Below are positions 1 to 6,467 of a stretch of 33,736 bases of DNA, in pieces. The notes beneath the pieces were generated by a model. That model was given only the letters and a program-made list of their open reading frames with translations, searched no databases and had not been told where the DNA came from. The position numbers and the translations under genes are program-made. How positions within the stretch are numbered: the first letter of the stretch is position 1; every line of letters starts with the position of its first letter. The DNA lies in the NCBI GenBank assembly GCA_025964065.1, contig JAOPZO010000087.1, positions 1 through 33,736 of the forward strand, read 5' to 3'. This DNA is from Solirubrobacterales bacterium (GTDB lineage: Bacteria > Actinomycetota > Thermoleophilia > Solirubrobacterales > Solirubrobacteraceae).

Positions 1-368
1 GCGAGCGCGGCGTCGCGCGCCACGGCCTTGTCGCTGCCCAGGAAGCCGTCGGGACCGGGATCCCGAGACCATTCGCAGGAGCCGGCCCAGGAACGGGCGC
101 CGAGGATGTTCGGGTCGCTTCCCATGAGGACGGCCTGCGGCGCCGGGGCGCTGTTCGTGGTGCGGACCGCCTCCATCGCGCCGGACTCGAGCTGGAAGTC
201 GCAGCTCGGGAGCTGCGGGTCGGCGACCGCGACGTGGGTGACGACGGGGTCCTGCTGCTGCCGCCACCCCTCGAGGGCACGGGCCGTCGTGCCGGGATCG
301 AGGACGTTGCGCAGGCCATGTCCCCTACTTCGCGTCGGGGGAGGGGAGCATGGAGCGGCGGTAGTCAC
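1..368 (-). CDS. Partial unrecognised protein, 3' end beyond the window
   Basis: One leftward frame stays open to the window edge, and from about position 318 down its third codon positions are almost all G or C, as in real genes here. It reads GHGLRNVLDPGTTARALEG, continues with ALEGWRQQQDPVVTHVAVAD, and further on contains SWAGSCEWSRDPGPDG. I do not recognise the family, and no membrane segment or signal peptide is visible in the part present. The start is uncertain. The only upstream start in frame is a GTG at 368, which would overlap the end of the preceding lipocalin-like gene by 44 nt, and its first 15 or so codons have poor GC3. The next in-frame ATG is at 176. The ATG at 319 is in a different frame, so a frameshift near the start is possible. 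It follows the upstream gene closely and may be co-transcribed with it. Existence of coding here is well supported; function is unknown. Confidence 0.55.
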   Translation of the reverse strand, partial: MTTAAPCSPPPTRSRGHGLRNVLDPGTTARALEGWRQQQDPVVTHVAVADPQLPSCDFQLESGAMEAVRTTNSAPAPQAVLMGSDPNILGARSWAGSCEWSRDPGPDGFLGSDKAVARDAAL

Positions 369-1383
369 GTTCGATCACGCCGTAGCCGATCTCGCCGTCG
401 GGGGCGGTCACCCGCACGGTCCCCTGGGTCACGATCAGGGGGTCGTCCTCGGCGTCGTGGTGGGCGCCGTTGATGTTCTCGTTGGGCTCCAACAGCGTGA
501 GCGTGTAGCCGTGCAGCCACTCGGCGGCGAGCTCCTCGGCGCGGCCGCCCTCGCGGATCAGCGTCACGGTCAGCTGCCGCGGGCTGTGGGTCTCGATGTC
601 GTGGAGGCCGGTGATGCTGACGCCCGTGCCGGTCTCGCAGCGTCCGCCGACCTGGTCGGTGTAGATGCGGTGGTCGACCGTGGCGTCCCGCTTCCAGTTG
701 ACCAGGCCGTTGACGACGCGGCCACTTGTGGGGAACACGAAGACGAAGAAGTGCAGGCCGCCGAAGTCAAAGATGTGGCGCGGGCCGCTCGAGTGGTCGC
801 GGTGCGCGACCCCGTCGAGCGTCCACTCGCGGCCCTCGGACACGAGCGTGCCGGCGGTGCGCAGGCCCTGGGTGTGGTGGAACGCCGCCCAGCTGAGGTT
901 GTCGATGCCGAGCGCCCCGTGCATGTCCCACACGGGTGCCGCGGCCTCGAGCGCCACGTCGAAGCGGAACGCACGCGCGCGGCCGCTGCCGACGGGGCCC
1001 TCGGCCATACGCGCGAGGTCGGTCGGCTCCCCGGCGCCATCGAACCGCACGCGCCAGCGCTTGAGCGGCTCGACGCATTCGACGCGCAGGTTGCCCGTGG
1101 CCGGGCCGCGGTCGTCCTGGGCGCGCCCCCAGGAGCGGTCGACGAGCAGTTCGCCGTCCGGAAGCAGCGCGATGACCTGCCCCCACCACAGGTCCAGGTC
1201 CCCAGGCCAACGGCCGATGTGGATGAAGACGCCGACACCCGCCTCGGGGTTCCAGACGTGGAAGTACATCGTCTCGCTCCAGTCCGGCACGTCCGACCGC
1301 ACCTCGTGCAGCAGGTCGTGCTCCGGCAAGACCCCGAAGGGGTTCTCGCCCCCGAGGATCCGGTGCTCCTTCATCTGCGCCAT
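325..1383 (-). CDS. Lipocalin-like (CrtC/AttH, DUF7064-type) protein
   Basis: This encodes a 352-residue soluble protein with no signal peptide. Stretches such as LPEHDLLHEVRSDVP, WSETMYFHVWNPEAG and, near the C-terminus, EIGYGVIERDYRR resemble the double lipocalin-like beta-barrel proteins related to carotenoid 1,2-hydratase (CrtC) and AttH, often annotated DUF7064/DUF7065. Several such proteins bind or modify hydrophobic terpenoid or steroid-like ligands. There is no direct indication of the ligand here, and no carotenoid or steroid gene lies nearby. The ATG at 1383 was chosen because GAGGGAGA lies about 6 nt upstream; the open frame extends further but without coding character. The gene is divergent from the phosphoesterase at 1664, and palindromes lie between the two. 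Family assignment is from memory of sequence style; function is not known. Confidence 0.6.
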   Translation of the reverse strand: MAQMKEHRILGGENPFGVLPEHDLLHEVRSDVPDWSETMYFHVWNPEAGVGVFIHIGRWPGDLDLWWGQVIALLPDGELLVDRSWGRAQDDRGPATGNLRVECVEPLKRWRVRFDGAGEPTDLARMAEGPVGSGRARAFRFDVALEAAAPVWDMHGALGIDNLSWAAFHHTQGLRTAGTLVSEGREWTLDGVAHRDHSSGPRHIFDFGGLHFFVFVFPTSGRVVNGLVNWKRDATVDHRIYTDQVGGRCETGTGVSITGLHDIETHSPRQLTVTLIREGGRAEELAAEWLHGYTLTLLEPNENINGAHHDAEDDPLIVTQGTVRVTAPDGEIGYGVIERDYRRSMLPSPDAK

Positions 1384-1459
1384 CCGGTTCTCCCTCTGAC
1401 CGCTCGCGTCGTCCGCCTTCTGGCCGGAGCGCGCGATGTGGCCGGGTACGTTGTCCGGA

Positions 1460-1476
1460 CGCACCGTACCGGTGCG
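1460..1476. promoter_or_regulatory. Palindrome, possible repressor operator
   Basis: CGCACCG-TAC-CGGTGCG is a perfect 7-bp inverted repeat with a 3-nt spacer. It lies next to the short palindrome TCCGGA (1454-1459), and a wider pair GGTACG (1445-1450) / CGTACC (1465-1470) overlaps it. It sits in the divergent intergenic region about 77 nt upstream of the lipocalin-like gene start, where a TetR-type operator would be expected. No such regulator is in the window. Confidence 0.3.
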
Positions 1477-1540
1477 ACAGCGCCCGAGAAGACGTCGCCG
1501 CCACGAGCGACGTGCGGGCGAAGTGACCTCGAGCGGACGT

Positions 1541-1560
1541 CGGTGGCGCCGGCGCCACCG
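1541..1560. repeat. Perfect 20-bp palindrome
   Basis: CGGTGGCGCC followed directly by GGCGCCACCG forms an uninterrupted 20-bp palindrome between the divergent genes at 1383 and 1664, about 104 nt in front of the phosphoesterase start. It could be an operator or simply a GC-rich hairpin. There is no T-run, so it is not an obvious terminator. Confidence 0.35.
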
Positions 1561-1663
1561 GCTCGCACCGCCTCCGCACCTCGCGAGGGCCATCTGCACC
1601 CGTCCGGCTCCTGCGCCGCCGCCTCACCGCAGGCTCACGGAGCCGCGTCATCCTGGGGGGACC

Positions 1664-2662
1664 GTGCCGCCGCCGCCTGAAGCCCGAACGCAAGACGCCC
1701 GCCGCCGTCGCCGGCTGCGGTGGGCGCTTGCGACGCTGATCGTCGTCGTCGTCGCCGGCGGACTCGCCGTCTCCCGCTACGGCCCGCGAACGGCGCCTCC
1801 CCCGACGCCGGTCGCCAACCGAGCCTTCACCTCGCCGCCGTCGCCCACCGCCCCCGCGGTCGTCTGGGCGGTCGGCGACGGCGCCGACGGTGGCGACGCG
1901 GCGCAGCGGCTCGCTCAGCGCATCGCCGCCGACCGCCCGGCTCGTCTGCTCTACCTCGGAGACGTGTACGAGCGCGGCTCGTCCGAGGACTTCCGCGAGG
2001 GCTACGGAACGGTCTACGGGCCGCTCGCCGCAGCGACCGCTCCCACCCCCGGGAACCATGAGTGGCCCGCTCACCGCGACGGCTACGACCCCTACTGGCG
2101 CGCACGCACCGGGACGGCGACACCGCCCTGGTACTCCTTCCGCATCGGCGGATGGCGGATCCTCAGCCTCAACAGCGAGGCCCCGCACGGCACGGGATCG
2201 GCGCAGCTCGCCTGGCTGCGCCGAGAGCTGCGCCGTGACGCGGGCACGTGCGCCCTCGCGTTCTGGCACCGACCGCTGCAGAGCGCCGGGCGCCACGGCG
2301 ACCAGGACGACGTCGCGCCGCTGTGGGACGCACTGCGCGGCAAGGCCTCGCTGGTCATCAACGCCCACGACCACGACTCGCAGCGCTTCCGGGCGCGGGA
2401 CGGCATCGTCGAGTACGTCGCCGGCGCGGGGGGGAAGAGCCGCTACGGGCTCGGGGACGACCCGCGGCTGGCCTTCGGCGACGACGAGCACGACGCCGCG
2501 CTGCGCCTGGAGTTGCGCGGTGGCGCGGCGACGCTGGCGTTCGTCTCCTCGGAGGGCGACATCCTCGACCGTTCCACCGTCACCTGCCGGCCTGAGCCCG
2601 GGAAACGCACCGGTGCCGGGACGCCCGGGCCGCGGCGCCCGGACGAGACGCCGGAGCGATAG
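1664..2662 (+). CDS. Membrane-anchored calcineurin-like metallophosphoesterase
   Basis: This 332-residue protein probably hydrolyses phosphate esters at the outer face of the membrane. An Arg-rich stretch (about residues 13-19) precedes one membrane segment (about 20-37), then a Pro-rich linker. The catalytic domain carries the superfamily metal motifs in order: GDGADG (71-76), LGDVYERG (98-105), GNHE (130-133), FWHRP with H202, and NAHDH with H235 and H237. The classical D-x-H first motif is replaced by GDG, which resembles the acid/alkaline phosphatase-like branch, where similar spacing to a YLGD..YE motif and GNHE is usual. The GTG at 1664 was chosen because GGGGGG lies 3-4 nt upstream; the open frame continues to 1436 but the added residues are Arg/Pro-rich and not protein-like. 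It stands alone on this strand. Substrate unknown. Confidence 0.8.
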   Translation: MPPPPEARTQDARRRRRLRWALATLIVVVVAGGLAVSRYGPRTAPPPTPVANRAFTSPPSPTAPAVVWAVGDGADGGDAAQRLAQRIAADRPARLLYLGDVYERGSSEDFREGYGTVYGPLAAATAPTPGNHEWPAHRDGYDPYWRARTGTATPPWYSFRIGGWRILSLNSEAPHGTGSAQLAWLRRELRRDAGTCALAFWHRPLQSAGRHGDQDDVAPLWDALRGKASLVINAHDHDSQRFRARDGIVEYVAGAGGKSRYGLGDDPRLAFGDDEHDAALRLELRGGAATLAFVSSEGDILDRSTVTCRPEPGKRTGAGTPGPRRPDETPER

Positions 2663-2939
2663 TCGCCGCGATGGCCTGGCCACGCCCACGGGGTGCTCAT
2701 GTTCCTCGGGCCTTCACGGGATACGGGGTGCGGCGCTGCGCCCCGTCGAGCGGTTCGGCTGCGGCGAGGATCGGTGAGACCGACGTGACGCTCTGGACCA
2801 GCGCGCAGGCGGTGCCCGGCCCCGCGCACCGTGCAGCTCCTTCACCGGCCGCTCGACCTCCTCGCCGGCCGCTGCACGCGGTGGGTCGCGAGGTCCGGTC
2901 CCCGGCCCGGAGCTCGTCGGTCTCGGTGGTCGGCTGCGT
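2663..2939. other. Intergenic stretch without a recognisable gene
   Basis: About 280 bp between the phosphoesterase stop and the response-regulator remnant. The leftward frame of the remnant stays open through it but gives Arg/Pro/Gly-rich sequence with no domain. It probably contains degraded DNA from the lost regulator gene. I see no repeat, RNA gene or clear terminator. Confidence 0.4.
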
Positions 2940-3118
2940 CGATCCAGCGCGAGCAGCTCACCGAAGTCGAAGGGCTTGACGAGGGAGTCGTCGGCGCCCG
3001 TGGCCAGGCCCGCGATGCGGTGCTCGGCGGCATCGCGCGCGGTCAGCATGAGGATCGGCGTCGCGAGCGGGACTTCGTCCTCGACGATCAGCACGCGCAC
3101 GCGCACGCGCACGCGCAC
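2940..3118 (-). pseudogene. Remnant of a second OmpR-type response regulator
   Basis: Reading leftward from a GTG inside the hexanucleotide repeat gives VRVLIVEDEVPLA joined directly to TPILMLTARDAAEHRIAGLA, then GADDSLVKPFDFGELLA, after which the similarity stops. In an intact receiver domain about 60 residues, including the phospho-acceptor aspartate, separate the VEDE motif from PILMLTARD. Here they are missing, and the whole DNA-binding domain is absent too. The segment closely resembles the neighbouring intact regulator (ILMLTARDA, GADD, KPF), so it looks like a diverged tandem copy reduced by an internal deletion and loss of its 3' part. It starts within the last codons of the upstream regulator, as a translationally coupled gene would. 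It is unlikely to be functional. Confidence 0.65.
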
Positions 3119-3828
3119 GCGGGACGCGTCCCGCCTGCGCCGGACACGGGCCGGCCGCCGTCCGCGCGCAGGCGGTAGCCCGCGCCGCGGACGGTCTCCA
3201 GCGAGTCGACGGCAAAGGGTCGGTCGATCTTCTCGCGCAGGTAGCGGACGTATACGTCCACGACGTTCGAGCGGTTCTCGTAGTCGTCGTCCCAGGCATG
3301 CTCGATGAGCTGCAGGCGGTCGAGGACGTCGCCCGGGCGGCGCATGAACGTCTGCAGCAGCGCGAACTCCTTGGTGGAGAGCGAGATGTCCCTGGCGCCA
3401 CGCCGCACGCGCCGGGAGGCGGGATCGAGCACGAGGTCGCCGACGGTGAGCACCGAGGGGCGCTCGACGGGTCCGCGGCGCACCAGGGCGCGCAGCCGGG
3501 CGCCGAGCTCGGCGAAGGAGAACGGCTTGTTCAGGTAGTCGTCGGCGCCGCCGTCGAGTCCTGCGACCCGGTCCTCGACGGCGTCGCGAGCGGTGAGCAT
3601 CAGGATGGGGATCCAGACGCCGTCGGCGCGGAGGCGCCGGCACGTCTCGAAGCCGTCGATGCCCGGGAGCATGACGTCGAGGATGACCGCGTCGTACGCC
3701 GTCGAGCCGGCCATCCACAGCGCGTCCTCGCCCTTGATCGCGACGTCGGCGGCCATCCCGTCAGCCATCAGACCCCGCCGGAGGAGGCCCGCCATCTTGA
3801 TCTCGTCCTCGACGACCAGCACGCGCAT
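3088..3828 (-). CDS. OmpR/PhoB-family response regulator
   Basis: This 246-residue two-component regulator has a receiver domain (residues 1-115) with acidic pocket E7/D8, phospho-acceptor D51 (VILDVMLPG), T79 and K101 (KPFSF). A winged-helix DNA-binding domain follows (about 125-222), ending GAGYRLR. The ATG at 3828 gives the canonical MRVLVVEDE start; the open frame extends to 3924. Oddly, the protein does not end at GYRLR as usual. It runs on for about 23 residues and finishes with five Ala-Cys pairs encoded by a perfect five-copy GCGTGC repeat before TGA. That tail is probably a by-product of the repeat and of the decayed downstream copy. No histidine kinase is adjacent; the only one seen is a partial gene at the far right edge. 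Repeats in front of the gene (3850-3925) may be its own binding site. Confidence 0.85.
   Translation of the reverse strand: MRVLVVEDEIKMAGLLRRGLMADGMAADVAIKGEDALWMAGSTAYDAVILDVMLPGIDGFETCRRLRADGVWIPILMLTARDAVEDRVAGLDGGADDYLNKPFSFAELGARLRALVRRGPVERPSVLTVGDLVLDPASRRVRRGARDISLSTKEFALLQTFMRRPGDVLDRLQLIEHAWDDDYENRSNVVDVYVRYLREKIDRPFAVDSLETVRGAGYRLRADGGRPVSGAGGTRPACACACACAC
3091..3120. repeat. Five perfect copies of a hexanucleotide
   Basis: GCACGC is repeated five times without error (GCGTGC on the coding strand). In one leftward frame it encodes the Ala-Cys tail of the intact response regulator. In the next frame it encodes alternating Val-Arg with five possible GTG starts leading into the VLIVEDE remnant. 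Repeats of this kind are prone to slippage; a change of one unit keeps both frames. Confidence 0.9.
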
Positions 3829-3849
3829 GTGCCGCACCGTCCCAGGCCC

Positions 3850-3925
3850 GGATGAGTGCCGGATGAGCGCCACGGGGCAGGCCCGCCGTCCTCGGCCAGA
3901 TGCGTGGCGCTCATCGGCGCTCATG
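3850..3925. promoter_or_regulatory. Direct and inverted repeat cluster before the response regulator
   Basis: GGATGAGTGCC (3850-3860) is followed at once by GGATGAGCGCC (3861-3871), a direct repeat with an 11-bp period. After about 30 nt come GGCGCTCATC (3906-3915) and GGCGCTCATG (3916-3925) in opposite orientation. The segments 3862-3874 and 3903-3915 form a perfect 13-bp inverted repeat. OmpR-family regulators bind tandem repeats with about this period, so this may be an autoregulatory site for the gene starting at 3828. It could also act as a terminator hairpin for the operon ending at 4012, though no T-run follows. Confidence 0.5.
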
Positions 3926-4011
3926 GCCGCCTCACGGGCCGTCGGGCGCGGCCCCGCGACGAACGCGACGTGTCGTCGGTGCCGAGGGTCAGGGCACCCG
4001 CCGGGGCACGG

Positions 4012-5136
4012 TCAGTGCGGCGAGCGCACGGCGATGCCGCCGAGCTGGGCTCGGTGCGGGTCGAAGGCCCTGAGCTCGGCCGGCGGCTCACCCGCGTTGA
4101 GCCAGCCCGCCAGCGCCGCGCCCACCGACGGCCCCGTCTTGAAGCCCGTGCCGCTCCATCCGCAGCAGCACCAGAGGCCGTCGATGTTCGTCGGCCCGAC
4201 GAGCGGCAGGCCGTCCGGGGTCATGTCGAGCATCCCGGCGCGCGTGGAGAGCACCCGCGCGCCGGCGGCGCCGGGAAGCCGACGCACGAGCCGCTCCCGT
4301 GCGTCCGCGACGAACCCGTCGTCGACAGCCGGGAGGGGCGAGTCCGTGCGCGCCAGCGGCTCATCGGTCCAGGTTCGGCGGCCGACGAGCGTTCCGCCCA
4401 CCCCGTCCGGGCGCAGGTAGGTCCCGTTCGGCGCGTCGATCACGGCCAGATGCGTCTCGACGTGCCGCTCGAACACCGCGAGCTTCACCGCGGTCGGCTG
4501 CAGCGGGAGGTCGAGCCCGACCGTCGCTGCGAGCTCGGCCGAGGCCGCACCGGCGCAGAGCACGGTCCGCCCCGCCTCCAGGACCGCGCCATCGCGCAGG
4601 CGGGCGCCCCCTCCGGGCAGCAGCCGCTCGACCGGGCGCCGCTCGTGCATCACGGCGCCGGCGGCAACGGCGGCGCCGGCCAGGGCCGCGCAGGTGAGGG
4701 CGGGCGACGCATAGCCCGAGCGCGGCTCCCAGGCGACCGCTTCGGCGTCCTCCACGCGGACGGCGGCATCGATCGACCGGAGCTCGCCCGGGGTGCGCAG
4801 CTCGGTCTCGACACCCACCGCCTGGAGCATGGCGATCCGCGCGCCGAGGTCCTCGTGCGGTTCGGGCACGTAGGCGAACCCCGTGCGGGTGAAGCCCGCG
4901 GAGGCGCCGTAGCGCTCCTCGAAGGTCTCGAAGTGCTCGAGCCCCTCGAGCGCCAGCGCGGCCGAGGACGCGTCCGCGTAGTGGGTACGGATGAGCGCGC
5001 CCGACTGCTGCGTGCTGCGCTGTCCGCCGAGCGGGCCCGCGTCCACGAGCGTCGTCTGCAGCCCGGCCCTCGCGGCGTGGACGGCGAGCGCGAGGCCCGT
5101 GATGCCCCCGCCGACGACGAGCAGGTCGCTGCTCAC
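4012..5136 (-). CDS. FAD-dependent amine oxidoreductase (DAO family, SoxB/MgdA-like)
   Basis: This 374-residue flavoprotein begins SSDLLVVGGGITGLALA, a Rossmann dinucleotide-binding fold (GGGITG, residues 9-14), and ends with the family's conserved LPLVGPTNIDGLWCCCGWSG and TGFKTGPSVGAALAGWL segments. QSGALIRTHYADASSAAL near residue 45 recalls the beta subunit of sarcosine oxidase and MgdA of N-methylglutamate dehydrogenase, which oxidise secondary amines (N-methyl amino acids), releasing the N-methyl group at the aldehyde level. The partner subunits of those heterotetramers (alpha, gamma, delta) are absent, so it may act alone like monomeric sarcosine oxidase. The GTG start at 5136 overlaps the glutamine synthetase stop by 4 nt (GTGA), indicating coupled translation. 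It is the last gene of the glx operon. Substrate is inferred only from context. Confidence 0.8.
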   Translation of the reverse strand: MSSDLLVVGGGITGLALAVHAARAGLQTTLVDAGPLGGQRSTQQSGALIRTHYADASSAALALEGLEHFETFEERYGASAGFTRTGFAYVPEPHEDLGARIAMLQAVGVETELRTPGELRSIDAAVRVEDAEAVAWEPRSGYASPALTCAALAGAAVAAGAVMHERRPVERLLPGGGARLRDGAVLEAGRTVLCAGAASAELAATVGLDLPLQPTAVKLAVFERHVETHLAVIDAPNGTYLRPDGVGGTLVGRRTWTDEPLARTDSPLPAVDDGFVADARERLVRRLPGAAGARVLSTRAGMLDMTPDGLPLVGPTNIDGLWCCCGWSGTGFKTGPSVGAALAGWLNAGEPPAELRAFDPHRAQLGGIAVRSPH

Positions 5137-6467
5137 GTTCGGCGGAGGTAGGTGTCCTGCTCGAAGCGCGAGACGCTCCCCATGTACGCACCCCACTCCA
5201 CGCGCTTGACGGCGATGAACTCGGCGATGGCCTCCTCCCCGATCGCTTCGCGGAGCACCGCGTCGACCTCGAGCGCGTCGAGCGCCTCGGCGAGCGTGCG
5301 CGGCAGCGTCTCCGCTCCCAGAGGCGAGGCGACGCCGTCGACGGGCGCGCCGGCGTCGAGGCGCCGCTCCACGCCGTCGAGACCCGCGGCGATGATTCCC
5401 GCCAGCGCGAGGTACGGGTTGCACGAGCCGTCGATCGCGCGGTCCTCGAAGCGCCCGGGGCCGGGGACGCGGAGCATGGTCGTCCGGTTGTTGCCACCGA
5501 AGACGATCGCGTTCGGGGACCACGTCGCGCCGGAGCTGCCGCCGCCGGAGTGCAGGCGCCTGTAGGAGTTGACGGTGGGCATCGTGAGCGCCGCGAGCGC
5601 GCGCCCGTGCGCGAGGACGCCGGCCAGGAACGCGTAGGCGGTCCGGGAGAGTCCGAGCCCGCGCGGGTCGTCCTCCTCGAGGAACGCGTTGGCGCCCTCG
5701 AGGTCCAGGCACGAGAGGTGGACGTGCGCGCCCGAGCCGGTCAGCCCGGCCATCGGCTTGGGCATGAAGGTCGCGATGACGCCGTGCGCGTCGGCGATGT
5801 CGGCGATCATCGTCCGGAGCAGCATGAAGCGATCGGCCGTGGTGAGCGCGTCGGCGAAGCCGAAGTTGATCTCGAACTGGCCGTTGCCGTCCTCGTGGTC
5901 CAGGGCGCTCACGCCCCAGCCGAGCTCCTCCATCATGTCCACCATCGCGGTGACGACCGGCGCGGCGCGCAGCAGCGCCTTGAGGTCGTAGCAGGGCTTG
6001 TCGAGGCGGTCGAGCGCGTCAAACGGCTCGAGCCCGCCGTCCGGGGTGGACCGCAGGAGGTAGAACTCGGGCTCGATGCCCACCATGGGCGCGAGGCCCA
6101 TGGCCGCCGCCCGGTCCTGCACCCGGCGGAGTGTCGCCCGGGCATCCCCCGTGGCGATCTGATCGCCGTCCATCACGGTCGAGAAGGCGATGCCCATCTC
6201 GGGCCGGTGCGGCAGGACGGTGAGGGTCGAGGAGTCGGGCACGGCGCGGAACTCCGGGTGCTCGGGGCCGCGGGCGAAGCCGTGGTTGGCGAACGCGGCG
6301 AAGCCCGCCCCCGCGCCGGGGCGACAGGTCGCCTCCCAGGCTGCGGCGGGGACGATCTTCGCCTTGGCGGCGCCGTGGACGTCGACCCATTGCACGGCCA
6401 CGTAGCGCACCCCGTCGGGCAGCGGCTGGAGCACCGCGGGCGTCGCGCTGCTGATCTCGGTGGTCAT
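5133..6467 (-). CDS. glnT: Glutamine synthetase family protein, GlnT/GmaS type
   Basis: This 444-residue ATP-dependent ligase joins ammonia or an alkylamine to the gamma-carboxyl of glutamate. Key glutamine synthetase motifs are present: metal-binding glutamates in GIEPEFYLL and DHEDGNGQFEINFG, the MPKPMAGLTGSGAHVHLS nucleotide/substrate loop, PTVNSYRRL, and NNRTTMLRVPGPGRFEDRA with IDGSCNPYLA. The length and the place next to glxBCD match GlnT of rhizobia and gamma-glutamylmethylamide synthetase (GmaS) rather than the housekeeping GlnA; the tyrosine adenylylation loop of GlnA is not evident. The ATG at 6467 overlaps the GlxD stop by 4 nt (ATGA), and the stop overlaps the oxidoreductase start. 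Whether the amine is ammonia or methylamine cannot be read from the sequence. Confidence 0.85.
   Translation of the reverse strand: MTTEISSATPAVLQPLPDGVRYVAVQWVDVHGAAKAKIVPAAAWEATCRPGAGAGFAAFANHGFARGPEHPEFRAVPDSSTLTVLPHRPEMGIAFSTVMDGDQIATGDARATLRRVQDRAAAMGLAPMVGIEPEFYLLRSTPDGGLEPFDALDRLDKPCYDLKALLRAAPVVTAMVDMMEELGWGVSALDHEDGNGQFEINFGFADALTTADRFMLLRTMIADIADAHGVIATFMPKPMAGLTGSGAHVHLSCLDLEGANAFLEEDDPRGLGLSRTAYAFLAGVLAHGRALAALTMPTVNSYRRLHSGGGSSGATWSPNAIVFGGNNRTTMLRVPGPGRFEDRAIDGSCNPYLALAGIIAAGLDGVERRLDAGAPVDGVASPLGAETLPRTLAEALDALEVDAVLREAIGEEAIAEFIAVKRVEWGAYMGSVSRFEQDTYLRRT

Noticed and set aside
767..2689. Long leftward open frame of 640 codons
   Set aside because: It runs antisense to the phosphoesterase and out of frame with the lipocalin-like gene; the product is Arg/Pro-rich with no domain. 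This is a typical GC-rich shadow frame.
3091..3120. Tandem repeat as a CRISPR or minisatellite array
   Set aside because: The units are only 6 nt without spacers and lie inside coding sequence; it is a microsatellite.
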